This document shows positions 36,701-46,200 of a DNA stretch of 64,000 nucleotides, in pieces. Numbering within the stretch: position 1 is the first letter of the stretch; each line of letters starts with the position of its first letter. The notes beneath the pieces are model-generated. The model was not told the origin of the DNA. It did not search any database and was given only the letters and a program-made list of their open reading frames with translations. The stretch is from JAIRVZ01 sp031553755 (GTDB lineage: Bacteria > Bacteroidota > Bacteroidia > Bacteroidales > Azobacteroidaceae), in assembly GCA_031553755.1 (NCBI GenBank), contig JAVBKZ010000068.1:1-64000 (forward strand), given 5' to 3'. The translations under genes and the position numbers were made by a program.

Positions 36701-39678
36701 GTTTTGAATTAAATAATGAGAATAAAAAAATAGAAATCCCATTTTTGGAATCTTATGGTAATGGAGTTGTCGTGAGTTTCACATTCATAAAAGACAGTCA
36801 TGTATTTACTCAAAATGTAGAAATCAAACGAAAACAACCTGATAAAAATCTAACTTTAAATATGGAAATTTTCCGTGACAAATTATTGCCCGGACAAAAA
36901 GAAGAATGGAAAATATCAGTAAAAGACGCGGATAAAAAACCCGTATTGTCGGAAATTTTAGCCGGAATGTATGATGCTTCATTAGATAAAATCTACTCGC
37001 ACGCGTGGTCTTTCAATCCAACTTATCATGTCGGTTTGTGGTCGCCTTATTTCCAGCATGGAATGGAATTCAATCATTCTAATACTTCTGTAAACAGACA
37101 ATTAGAACGTTTGAGTGTGCCTGAATTCAGTTATGATTCATTCAATTGGTTTGGTTTGAATCTGAATTCCGCGAGAGGCAGGGTGCTTATGTTTGGTAAA
37201 TCTCACACAACCAGAACCGGCGCGGTCATGAAATCAGCGCCAATGGAATTAAACGAATCAATCGAACTTCAAGATAGTAATATGGCGGAAGCTGTTCCCC
37301 AGGCGGCTAAAGGAGAAGATGGATTTGCCGGTAACGCGAATACTTCGGAACAATCGGTTCAAATCCGTGAAAATTTTAACGAAACGGCATTTTTCTATCC
37401 GCAATTAAAGACCAATGAAGCCGGAGAAACATTGATTTCATTTACTGTTCCCGAAAGCAATACGACATGGAAATTTATGGGTATCGCGCATACCAAAGAT
37501 TTGAAATACGGACAAATAATGAAAGAAGCCGTCAGCCAGAAAAAATTGATGGTAACGCCGAATATGCCGCGATTTATCCGCCATGGTGATAAAATGACGA
37601 TTGCTACAAATATTTCCAATTTGTCGAATGAGAACATTGACGGAACGGTAGAAATTGAATGTTTCGACCCGGGTACCAACAAGGCGAATATCATTATTCC
37701 TGATTATTCGAAAAAATTCTCCGTAGAACAAGGAAAAACAACCGCTGTTTTTTGGACATTCGATGTGCCTTCGGATATTGATATGGCAGCTTGTAAAATA
37801 ATAGCGAAAGCAACTAATTTCAGTGATGGCGAACAACATTTATTACCCGTTCTTCCCAACAGAATGTTAGTAACTGAAAGCCTTCCTTTGGATGTTTTGG
37901 GTAAACAAACCAAAGAATATTCATTCAATAAACTTTCCGGTAATTCATCGAAAACATTAACGAATTATCGATTAACGTTAGAATTCGCTTCCAATCCGAC
38001 TTGGTACGCTGTTCAGGCGCTTCCTTCGATGACAACTCCCGAAAATGAAAATGTAATTTCGTGGTTTTCAGCGTATTATTCCAATATATTGGCTACTTAT
38101 ATTGCCAATAATACACCTAAAATAAAGCAGATTATAGAAGCATGGACACAGCAAGGCGGAACAAAAGAAACATTGCTTTCCAACCTGGAAAAAAATCAGG
38201 AATTGAAAGCAGTCTTGTTAGAAGAAACACCTTGGGTATTGGAAGCTAAAAACGAAACCGAACAAAAACAACTATTGGCTTTATTGTTCGATATCAACAG
38301 GGCAAATAATTTAGGTGCAGTAGCTCTCGAAAAATTAAAATCTTTACAATTACAAGATGGCGGTTTTTCATGGTTCAAAGGAATGTATTCAAGTCCTTCC
38401 ATCACTCAGTGGTTGCTCTATGGAATGGGGCAATTGTCTCAACTTAAATCGGTTACTTACGATGAAGATATAAAAAACATGCAACGTCAGGCAATTGGTT
38501 TCATAGACTTGAAATTCAAAGAAAATTTTGATAATATGAAAAGATATAATAAAAACTGGAAGAAAACATTTTCAATATCTACTTATCAATTAGAATATCT
38601 TTTTGTAAGAAGTTTTTACAAAGACATTCCATTTGGAGAAGCTGACGAGGCCGCAAAATTCTATTCGGAAATAGCCGAAAAATATTGGATGTACAATTCT
38701 AATCTGTATTCCCGCGCCATTACTGCCATTTTGATGCAACGAACAGGAAAAGAAGCCGTCGCGCAAAATATGCTGAAATCATTGCGCCAATATGCCTCTC
38801 ATAAAGAAGGTTTGGGAATGTATTGGGCGAATAACAATGCCAACGCGTTTATGTTCCAGAGCGCGACTGCCGTCCATACTTTTATTATGGAAGCTTTCAA
38901 CGAAATAGGAAGTACACCGCAAGAAATGGACGAAATGAAATTGTGGCTACTGAAACAAAAACAAACTCAGTTATGGGAAAGTACTCCGGCTACTGTTAAT
39001 TCGATTTATATCTTGCTGAAAACAGGAAATAACTGGTTGGAAAACGCGGGTAAAGTCGATATTCAATTAGGGAAACATGAAGTTCAAACCGGAAATGCCG
39101 AAATTGGAACAGGCTATTTCAAAAAAGTATATGATGCTCAGGCGATTACACCGGATATGAATAACGTAAAAATTACAAAAGAAGACGAAGGCCCTGCTTA
39201 TGGCGCGTTATATTGGCAATATTTCGAAGATTTGGATAAAATTACCCAAGCGAAAACAGGACTCAATGTCGAAAAAAGTCTTTTTATAGAAAAAACAACC
39301 AATACGGGAAAAATTCTTGAAAAAGTAACCCCGGCTAATCCGCTTAAAACAGGCGATAAAGTTGTTGTTCGTCTAACAGTTCGCAACAATCGTGATATGG
39401 AATTTGTGATGTTGAAAGACATGCGAGGCTCTTGTTTCGAACCTGTAGAACAACTATCCGGCACCCATTGGAAAGAAAAAGTCGTTTATTATCAAAGTTC
39501 GAAAGACGCTTCGATGAATTTCTATTTCCATAGTTTACCTAAAGGAACTTATGTGTTTGAATATCCGCTGTATGTGACACGTTCGGGAGAATACTCAAAC
39601 GGAATCAGTACAATTCAATGTATGTATGCTCCCGAATTTGTTTCTCATACTGCAGGAGAAAGAGTGGTTGTGAAATAG
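33736..39678 (+). CDS. Alpha-2-macroglobulin-like protein without thioester
   Basis: Very large secreted protein of 1980 residues with an N-terminal signal peptide ending near IFFAQ. It has an alpha-helical head (about 25-380), macroglobulin-type beta domains, the MG2 hallmark 'YLFTDRNIYRPGQTVFLKG' (about 610), later MG domains with 'NETAFFYPQLKTNEAGETLISFTVPESNTTWKFMG', and a helical barrel region (about 1415-1770) that equals the thioester domain. The usual C-x-E-Q thioester is absent; the matching site reads 'MTTPENENVISWFSAYYSN'. So it probably shields envelope or substrate by other means, or serves as a colonisation factor. Stand-alone gene. Confidence 0.88.
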   Translation: MKTKLFYLIFCLVLTTIGSIFFAQNIKELPPVNATLSGYAELWKNVERDEKAALPQSALENINAIYEKALKEKNSPQLIKSLIYKMKMKLEINNDDFPQLIKEIEIYTGKDTDVVERSVLHSILANLYSQYYRSNSYTINERTAIAGPATEDIREWPGNIFMEKIVEHAQLSIQAGKELQATKVSQYADILNMGNSSQNLRPTMYDFLINQAINLFAVLSTNYNQTTNNFFQQTKLEDTKYFAPVLDFIDTEIFVQKCDFVSLTLQFYQKLLAFHYIENNKEALVLTDLDRLNYVHNNINSVQAKTAYIKALEELSRQYEDYGFCVEILFKQANYYIQLEPETINSEKQLDVEKEMNGMRYENYQKAYEICSDGINRYPNYERINLLKNLKNDLTSSYANVQAPNTVYPEKELELKIRYRNVNKLGINIYKISSPVTEYRDNWSRNGLYKKSGSLIEKKEISLTNTHPYQDYDTIIKIPVKSLGCYEYVVYMENESQNVANQQFSVSKLAAISRTMDSGREFLVVDRISGKPIPGAKVNFYKQVKNNIQPSSSVITNKSGLALGNADNSISFYNITLGEDSFSILSPVPWSSTYQEPNMSIDQLYLFTDRNIYRPGQTVFLKGIAGKLSQNEQKIIAGKSFQLTLRDANYKELVTKTFRTNEFGSFSGEFVLPQNVLNGIFSISSNETFDVCSFRVEEYKRPTFDIRFLPDSGTYNFGDKVTVKGIVKTFSGVSLQNAEVRYRVIQRPHWFSYVMRNTNQIAEGVAVTKDNGSFEVSFEAERLVNDRTRKNVFYIYEIEASVTDTNGETQTSRTNISIGDKSMFLVIDGIEDRVNKDDSLKMVIKALNLSNNPVETEGTYEIYKLKSDGKLTLEEKEDTWTIDKEVVSGNFSSWKDLDINTLKNIESGKYRIIVKAKDNKDREITSEKDFILSSVSDKRPPAPVYEWLLTPKTTCSVGEKAEIIYGSSAQNVYVLYDIFKNGKKLSSSRFELNNENKKIEIPFLESYGNGVVVSFTFIKDSHVFTQNVEIKRKQPDKNLTLNMEIFRDKLLPGQKEEWKISVKDADKKPVLSEILAGMYDASLDKIYSHAWSFNPTYHVGLWSPYFQHGMEFNHSNTSVNRQLERLSVPEFSYDSFNWFGLNLNSARGRVLMFGKSHTTRTGAVMKSAPMELNESIELQDSNMAEAVPQAAKGEDGFAGNANTSEQSVQIRENFNETAFFYPQLKTNEAGETLISFTVPESNTTWKFMGIAHTKDLKYGQIMKEAVSQKKLMVTPNMPRFIRHGDKMTIATNISNLSNENIDGTVEIECFDPGTNKANIIIPDYSKKFSVEQGKTTAVFWTFDVPSDIDMAACKIIAKATNFSDGEQHLLPVLPNRMLVTESLPLDVLGKQTKEYSFNKLSGNSSKTLTNYRLTLEFASNPTWYAVQALPSMTTPENENVISWFSAYYSNILATYIANNTPKIKQIIEAWTQQGGTKETLLSNLEKNQELKAVLLEETPWVLEAKNETEQKQLLALLFDINRANNLGAVALEKLKSLQLQDGGFSWFKGMYSSPSITQWLLYGMGQLSQLKSVTYDEDIKNMQRQAIGFIDLKFKENFDNMKRYNKNWKKTFSISTYQLEYLFVRSFYKDIPFGEADEAAKFYSEIAEKYWMYNSNLYSRAITAILMQRTGKEAVAQNMLKSLRQYASHKEGLGMYWANNNANAFMFQSATAVHTFIMEAFNEIGSTPQEMDEMKLWLLKQKQTQLWESTPATVNSIYILLKTGNNWLENAGKVDIQLGKHEVQTGNAEIGTGYFKKVYDAQAITPDMNNVKITKEDEGPAYGALYWQYFEDLDKITQAKTGLNVEKSLFIEKTTNTGKILEKVTPANPLKTGDKVVVRLTVRNNRDMEFVMLKDMRGSCFEPVEQLSGTHWKEKVVYYQSSKDASMNFYFHSLPKGTYVFEYPLYVTRSGEYSNGISTIQCMYAPEFVSHTAGERVVVK

Positions 39679-39684
39679 TAACTT

Positions 39685-39803
39685 CCGATACGGAGTATAA
39701 GGAGTTTATTCACAGAGTATTATTTTACTCTGTGAAACTCTGTGTTAAAAATATCTATAATCCGTGAGAATCAGTATATTCCGTGTTATCCGTGTGCTTA
39801 TTT
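39685..39803. repeat. Intergenic repeats: CACGGAG-type hairpin plus 'ATCCGTGTGCTT' repeat
   Basis: TTCACAGAGTA (39709-39719) pairs with TACTCTGTGAA (39726-39736) around six bases, 30 bp after the macroglobulin stop, so it may terminate that transcript. Immediately after comes a second repeat, 'TCCGTGTTATCCGTGTGCTT', that is shared with 54150-54213. Confidence 0.65.
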
Positions 39804-39917
39804 TAGTGACTTAATAGATTGAGGAGCAAGTCCGCGATGGCAAATATTCTTAACATGGCTTTTATATATAATCAATCAATATCAAATCAATTGATTTCAA
39901 ATTAAATCATTTCAAAT

Positions 39918-40448
39918 TTGTTGATTTTCAATAATTATGAAATGCCTTTTTATAAGTTTGGAGAAATAATGTTCTTGCAAAAAATCAAAAGAGAAGATTG
40001 GGTAACATTTATTCAAAAACGTTTTGCCGATACCGGAAAACAAATCTCAGGAGAACTTTGTGGAAAAATAGCCGACTTAATGAAAAATCATCCCTACTAT
40101 ACGCAACAATTAAGTCAGCAAGTGTGGCTTCGTACTCCCAAAAAATGCACGGAAGAAATACTTAATGACGCTTTTATTAGTTTAATAGAGCAATTAAGCC
40201 TTTTGTTTACGAATATTATTGATACCCTTACTCCCAAACAAATTAATTTTTTGATCGCGGTAGGAGAGGGTGTTGTTAATTTTTCGTCAGTAGAAACATT
40301 GGAAAAGTATAAATTGGGTACTTCAGCCAATATTAAAAATCTCAGGAAAGCGGCTCTTGAGAAAGATTTGATTGATATCCTTCCCGGAAATTCGACAGAA
40401 ATACAAGATCCGGCTTTTGAATATTGGTTGATGCATTTTTATAAATAA
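39918..40448 (+). pseudogene. C-terminal remnant of a Bacteroidota ATPase (ATPase_2 type)
   Basis: The frame encodes about 176 residues that match only the C-terminal half of archaeal/Bacteroidota-type AAA proteins: 'FYKFGEIMFLQKI', 'HPYYTQQLSQQVWLRT', and an end 'IQDPAFEYWLMHFYK' typical of this family's last line. No Walker A or B is present, and no matching N-terminal sequence lies upstream, where short AAATCAATTGATTT palindromes appear. It may be translated, but a loss of the nucleotide-binding domain makes ATPase function impossible. Best read as a decayed gene. Confidence 0.65.
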
Positions 40449-40453
40449 TCGAC

Positions 40454-41686
40454 TTACCATCCGCCTCTCGCGCCGCCTCCACCGGTTCTTCCTCCTCCCC
40501 AAGAACCGCCACCACCAAAGCTACCGCCACTTCCGCGGCCGCCTCCTGATGGAGTTACTATGATTCTTGGAATGGTATATCTTTTTTTGTCGGTAATGTG
40601 GCAGTTTTTACAATTATACACACGTTCTCCGGTTCCGGAAGAAAATGTAGTCGCTCTTGACACTATATAATCTCCTGTAAGAAAATACGCGACTGCATGA
40701 CAATGCGGACAGGGCGAATACAGAGACATTTTCGAATAAGAAAAAATTTCTTTGTGTTTACAGTTATCACATAACCACACATCGTAATCAATCGATTTGA
40801 TTGTTTCTTCCGTTTGTTGCGCGGGAGTGAGGTATGCGAGTTCATCGAGAGCATTCAGTTTTCGCATTTTATTTCCGCATTGTGAACATATTATAGGTTT
40901 GTTTCGCAAATTTTTTCTTTTCAGGAAGAAAAAAATACAAAAAAACAGCATGAATAACGGAAAAATAATTGTGAAGAAAATCGTAAATCCTTTTCCCTTT
41001 TTTAGAGAAAGGTATTTTTGATAGTTGCTTTTTTCGGAATTTAAAACAGAAAAAATCCAGTAGACGAATAACAAAAATATAATAAATCCAATAGCCAAAT
41101 ATCCGTATACAAATCGTTTTGTTTCGTTTTCTTTTTCAATTTTTTCGCGATAAAAAATTTCTTTGACGGTTTCCGGATTCAGCAGATAATTACAAACTTC
41201 ATTAATTCCGGCAATTATTCCATTGTCAAAATCACCTTGTTTTAGATAAGGGGAAATGTTGTTTCTGATAACTCTTGATAAAATAGCATCAGGAAGCGTT
41301 CCTTCCAGTCCATATCCTGTACGGAAAACCATTTGTTTTTGATCTAAAACAAGTAAGAAAAGCAATCCGTTGTCGTTCTTTTTTCCAATTCCCCATTTGG
41401 TAAATAAATCGGTAGCAAAATTGTCGATATCTTCATATCCGATTGATTCTATCAAAACAACAGCGATTTCCGCGGAAACAGAATCCCTGACAAAGGCTAT
41501 CCTGTTGTTGATAATATTTTCGGCGTTTACAGATATGATATTGTCCGGATTGGTAACAAAACGAGTTGACGATTCTAATTGTACATTGGGTACAGTTTCT
41601 ATCGTATATGTGTTTGGAAAAACAGCCGTAAATAGGTTTACGAATAAAAAAGTCAAAAATAAAATATACCGATTCATAGAACGCAA
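40454..41686 (-). CDS. TPM-domain membrane protein with glycine-rich tail
   Basis: Envelope protein of 410 residues (a second Met at residue 4 is an equally good start). Order: signal peptide, TPM domain (about 30-170, 'GIGKKNDNGLLFLLVLDQKQMVFRTGYGLEG' and 'PYLKQGDFDNGI'), two transmembrane spans (about 198-215 and 235-257), a zinc-ribbon-like region with four CxxC pairs, and a Gly/Ser/Trp-rich C-terminus typical of YgcG-like proteins. TPM domains act in membrane protein quality control or photosystem repair in other phyla; here the role is unknown. The gene converges with the ATPase remnant. Confidence 0.8.
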   Translation of the reverse strand: MRSMNRYILFLTFLFVNLFTAVFPNTYTIETVPNVQLESSTRFVTNPDNIISVNAENIINNRIAFVRDSVSAEIAVVLIESIGYEDIDNFATDLFTKWGIGKKNDNGLLFLLVLDQKQMVFRTGYGLEGTLPDAILSRVIRNNISPYLKQGDFDNGIIAGINEVCNYLLNPETVKEIFYREKIEKENETKRFVYGYLAIGFIIFLLFVYWIFSVLNSEKSNYQKYLSLKKGKGFTIFFTIIFPLFMLFFCIFFFLKRKNLRNKPIICSQCGNKMRKLNALDELAYLTPAQQTEETIKSIDYDVWLCDNCKHKEIFSYSKMSLYSPCPHCHAVAYFLTGDYIVSRATTFSSGTGERVYNCKNCHITDKKRYTIPRIIVTPSGGGRGSGGSFGGGGSWGGGRTGGGGARGGW

Positions 41687-41772
41687 TAAAATAAATTCTA
41701 TACAAAAGTAGGATTTTTCTTTGATAGAAAATTGCGACCTTCATTTTTATTGTTACTCTGATGTAAATAGCG

Positions 41773-41780
41773 TATTTTTG
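41773..41780 (+). promoter_or_regulatory. Candidate -7 element of the GT4 gene
   Basis: TATTTTTG matches TAnnTTTG 34 bp before the TTG start. Confidence 0.5.
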
Positions 41781-41814
41781 CGATACATTAAATTTCCATC
41801 TAAAATAGTTTATT

Positions 41815-42972
41815 TTGAAACTTCTCCTTATACATAATAATTACGGCGTTTATTCGGGCGAAGAAGTCGTATTCGACAAACAAGTCGCTTTGTTCCGGGA
41901 AATGGGCCATGAAGTCGTGGTGTATCGTAAAACAACCGAAGGGTTGAGAGATACTCTTTGGGGCGATTTCAAAGGCTTGTTGTGCGGATTTTACGCGCCA
42001 GATGCGGTTCGCGATATCAAACGCATGATGAAAGAAAATAAACCCTCAGCGGTAGTTATTCATAATTTATATCCGTATATTTCTCCGGCTATTTTGAAAC
42101 ATATTAAAAAATCGGGAGTTCCGATTATTATGACCGTGCATAATTTTCGTTTGATGTGTCCTACCGGTTTATTTATGCGAAATAACATGCCTTGTGAATT
42201 GTGTTTAAAAGCGGGAAACGAATGGAATTGTATCAGGCATAATTGCGAACATTCGGTGATAAAGAGTATTGGTTATGCGGGACGGAATTGGTATGCCCGT
42301 GTTACGAAAGCATATAAAGATAATGTTGATATTTATGCTTGCATCACCCGGTTTCAGATACAAAAATTAACCGAAGCCGGTTTTGATTCTTCTAAATTGA
42401 AATACATTCCTAATTTTTTAGATCACTCTCCACTCTCCACTCTCCACTCTCCACTCTCCACTGATTATGTAGCTGTTTCCGGGCGTTTGAGCCGCGAAAA
42501 AGGAATTGATTTGATTTTACAAGTTGCCGCTCGCATGCCCGACGTTCAATTTCGTTTTGCCGGAACATTAAGGCCTGAAGAAAAAATAATTGTTCCGATT
42601 CCTGAAAATTGTGTTCTATTAGGACATCTTTCTAAGGAAAAATTATCGGAATTTTATCAAAATTCTCGTTTTTTATTGGTTGGCAGCCGTTGTTATGAAG
42701 GTTTTCCGATGACTATCCTTGAAGAAGCGACTTTCAGCAAACCTGCGATTGCTCCCGGACACGCGGGTTTTTTGGAAATTATTGACAATAATGTTACCGG
42801 CTTACATTTTATTCCAAGTGATATGAACGATATGGAGCAAAAAATAAGGCAACTTTGGAATAATCCCGAAAAATGCGGGGAGATGGGAAATAACGCTTTC
42901 GAAAAATTAAAAAATAATTATTTGTCGGATATCGTAAAAAATGAGTGGGAAAAGATATTTGAATGCGTTTAA
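41815..42972 (+). CDS. GT-B glycosyltransferase (GT4 type) with internal heptanucleotide repeat
   Basis: Predicted cytoplasmic sugar transferase of 385 residues that starts at TTG (no ATG is available in frame). N-terminal Rossmann domain: 'HNNYGVYSGEEVVFDKQVALF'; C-terminal domain: 'VSGRLSREKGIDLIL' and 'EGFPMTILEEATFSKPAIAPG' with the donor-binding Glu pair, typical of GT4. In the linker between the domains, five 7-bp CACTCTC units plus part of a sixth are read in frame as HSPLSTLHSPLST. Sugar and acceptor unknown; surface glycan or capsule synthesis is likely. Single gene, ended by the bidirectional hairpin at 43153. Confidence 0.85.
   Translation: MKLLLIHNNYGVYSGEEVVFDKQVALFREMGHEVVVYRKTTEGLRDTLWGDFKGLLCGFYAPDAVRDIKRMMKENKPSAVVIHNLYPYISPAILKHIKKSGVPIIMTVHNFRLMCPTGLFMRNNMPCELCLKAGNEWNCIRHNCEHSVIKSIGYAGRNWYARVTKAYKDNVDIYACITRFQIQKLTEAGFDSSKLKYIPNFLDHSPLSTLHSPLSTDYVAVSGRLSREKGIDLILQVAARMPDVQFRFAGTLRPEEKIIVPIPENCVLLGHLSKEKLSEFYQNSRFLLVGSRCYEGFPMTILEEATFSKPAIAPGHAGFLEIIDNNVTGLHFIPSDMNDMEQKIRQLWNNPEKCGEMGNNAFEKLKNNYLSDIVKNEWEKIFECV
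42424..42462 (+). repeat. CACTCTC heptanucleotide tandem repeat inside a gene
   Basis: Five full CACTCTC units (42424-42458) and CACT. Because the unit is not a multiple of three, gain or loss of a unit shifts the frame. Related CTCCACT strings occur in intergenic DNA at 23090, 52070 and 56284. Confidence 0.95.
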
Positions 42973-43152
42973 TAACTCAAAATAATTGATTTTATTGTAT
43001 CGAATTAAAAAAAAATATGAAAAATAAGAATTTTATGTTCTATAATATGTTTTTTTGTTTGGTTATTATTCTAAAATAGCAGACCTTTGTCGCTGTAACC
43101 TAAAACAATCTTTTTGCCTTAGTAAGAAACTAATGCCTATTAAAAACTGAAT

Positions 43153-43187
43153 AAAAAAAGACTCACTGCGAAGTGAGTCTTTTTTTT
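43153..43187. terminator. Bidirectional terminator
   Basis: A-run, GACTCACT/AGTGAGTC stem (loop GCGA) and T-run between the convergent GT4 and giant surface-protein genes. Confidence 0.9.
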
Positions 43188-43206
43188 ATAGCGTATTTGG
43201 AGTTTT

Positions 43207-46200
43207 TTACTTCAATACTATCTTTTGTACTTTTTCTCCAAGTTTAGTTGTTATTTTGATTATGGTTATCCCTGAAGTATGAGGCCTTTTTAATGACAAC
43301 TCTGAAATTTCAACTCCTGATTTGGAAAATAATAACTGTCCTTGCAAACTGTATATGTCAACCCTGTAAATTGGATTTGAATGTTCGCTTCTTACTTCAA
43401 TCATTCCATCTTTTTCATATACGAAGATATTATCGTTTGCCGCGCTTATATCTTTAATTCCTGAACCGATTTTCGAAATTTCAAGGAAAAACCTTCCATA
43501 TACATCTTTCGTTGTATTTTCAAATTGATAAACCGGATTTTCTTTCAAATTACGAGACAATCCTGTTTGGCTATCTACTAATTTGATGTCGAATTTTTCG
43601 CCTATCATATCCGAAATTTTATTCAATTTCAAAGAGAATGTTCCTGTAAAATCATAACGAATTCCCAATGGAATATAGTTTTTATCTCCTGTGAATGAAT
43701 GTATCGAATAAGCTTTGTTGTCAAATCCGGCAAATAAGAACGGGGCAGGAGTAATCATGCTTTTTCCGTCGGAAGATATTGTAGTTGTAAAGAACGCTTC
43801 GGATTGAACCGGATGTGTTCCAAATTCGTCATAAAACAAACTGATAGCCCCTTCACGGTTTCCATCTTTATTAAGAATTTCTACATTCACTATTTCGGGT
43901 TCTTCTTGTCGAGCCGATTTTAATATATATCCGGTTCCGGCAGGATTCAAAACCGACATGTTGGTATTCAATTGCAATTCATCTCCATTAAATTTTTCAA
44001 ATTCACTTCCCTTCTCAACAATAAAAGATTGCATGGGAGGAATCAACGAATTAGTCGTCGTATTGCCATCATGGAAAGTGGTAAAATATTGGTCTCCTTC
44101 GGTAATGTACGTATCAGTACTTCCATTGCCGTTAACCATCTTAAACGTATTCTTTATTTTAGTAGAATTCAGGCTATAAAACAAGTTGAAGTCTAAGTGC
44201 GACATAAATGGATTCGCAAGCAAAACAGTCGAAGCTATCTCTCCTAAATTATCTAATACCAATATTTCAAACTGATAACTGGTTCCTATTTTATTGATAG
44301 GTTCAGCATATCTGAAAGTCAATTCGTCTTCATAAATGAAACGGTGACGTCTTGTTCTCAATCGACCTCCGTTGGCTTCATTATATCTTTCCGGAAAATA
44401 TCCGTCTTTTTCGGTATAATAATAAGATGTTCTCGGAGTTTCATCAAATATTCCGGCTGGTCTTCCACTGGGTTTGTAATAATACTGATACTCTGTTGAA
44501 TCTTTCGGAAAATAAAAAGTGTAGGTATCTTTATATGCTCCGGGCTTTTTATCTTTCACCGCGTTTTCCGCGCCTTGAGTATCTATTTTGATTACCGCGC
44601 CTTTCCCCGGCGAGTATGTTTCTTTCAACGTATTGAACGGATAGCTCCACGCGCCTGTTTCTGCCGTATAAGCCTTTATTTCAGGATTATCTGTTTGATA
44701 CATCATCGCGTAAACAGTTGGTTGCATCCGGTTGAAACTTTCTTCTAACCAAAAATCACCAAAGTACATATCCCTTAAGGGAGGAGCCGACATGAACCAT
44801 TGATCTCGTTTCATTTCCAATTCAACTTTAGCTCCTTCATAGTCGAGATAAGGCGTTTTAGCCACCTCTCCTCCGGGATGGAAGTGAATCGTATCGCAAA
44901 GGAAATTATTAGATATGTAATGATAATTTTTGAGTTCGGGGAAATGCTTCAAACCATCGGTCATGTTGGGTCGAACAGAATCCGGCACTTGTTCTAATCT
45001 TCCGGGAATATGTACATACGTACACTTCATCGGTATTCCGTGTGACCAGTTTTTAGCGTCATTCCAATCGTTTTTATTTCCATCAGATTTGCCAACCCAC
45101 CAAGTTTCCCTTGGACCTACATACAGGGTAACATCCGTTGTAGAAACATTTTGATATTCATTATCAGCTGCTCCTTTCGGTTTTTCGTACAAATCAGCGG
45201 AGTTCTTTAAAGTAAGAGCCATCGCGTTGGTTATCTCAATAGGAAGAGGAAGCACAATATCTCCTGTTACGCCATTAGGAGTAAAAGTATAAACCAATTT
45301 ACGTTCGGGAGCCACCAAATAAGAGGTATAAACAGTTGTGGAGCCAACCACAAACGAGCCGGTCATGTTTGATGGAGCTACAAAACCGGAAAAAGGTTCC
45401 ATCCTGAACGCGTCTAAAGGCAAACTGTCTTTATTGAGGAAACAATCTACTCTGTACGTTTTATTCGGGTCATTCGCGTTCGCGATAGATATTTTGATAG
45501 TGTCCTGCTCACCACTACAAATCTTACCCGGAGTAATTTTTATATTTCCCCTTTCAAGTATATATTCATAAGATCTGGGAGACGGACAACCTGCGATAGT
45601 AGGATCAACTCCACTTCCGGCATCACCAATTTCTCCGATAATCAACTTGAAATCTAACCATTCTGTACCCAAAGTCGTGCTGATATTTCCTTGGCTATCA
45701 GATGTAAGCGATATTTTTGTGCTACTTGTCTGTGCGTCTTTATATAAGGTTACAGGTATGTTACTCCTATCCGCAATACCAATATATTTTACTTTTCCGG
45801 TAATTTGTACATTAGTTCCCGGGTTGATAACTGCTTTCAAGTCTTCTACCCATTCTCCGATTTTTGTATTCGGACGTTGTATAACCGCAGATGCCGAACG
45901 GCAAGACGCGCTTCTGATGTTACCAAAGTCTCCCGCTACAACAAACCGGTAATAATATCCGGGAACAGGATCTGAAAGCACATCATGAATTGCTCTTTCC
46001 GATGTATTTTTAATTCCGGTATTTCCTCCGACAACTTCCCATCGACTATCATCTACATTATCTGTAAACTCATTGTATATCCATGCGTAAAACCTTCTTT
46101 CATTGTATGAATCGGTTCCTCCATTGTAATCTCCTGTTATTATACCGCTACAATTTTCGTATTGGGCAGTAGCTTGAGGGCGAGAAACCAACACTTGAAT

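Noticed and set aside
42424..42462. CRISPR array
   Set aside because: The 7-bp tandem units have no spacers and lie inside a gene. No cas gene was found in the window.
43018..43150. Small RNA or ORF between the GT4 and surface-protein genes
   Set aside because: The stretch is AT-rich, with only short frames and no structure apart from the terminator hairpin.
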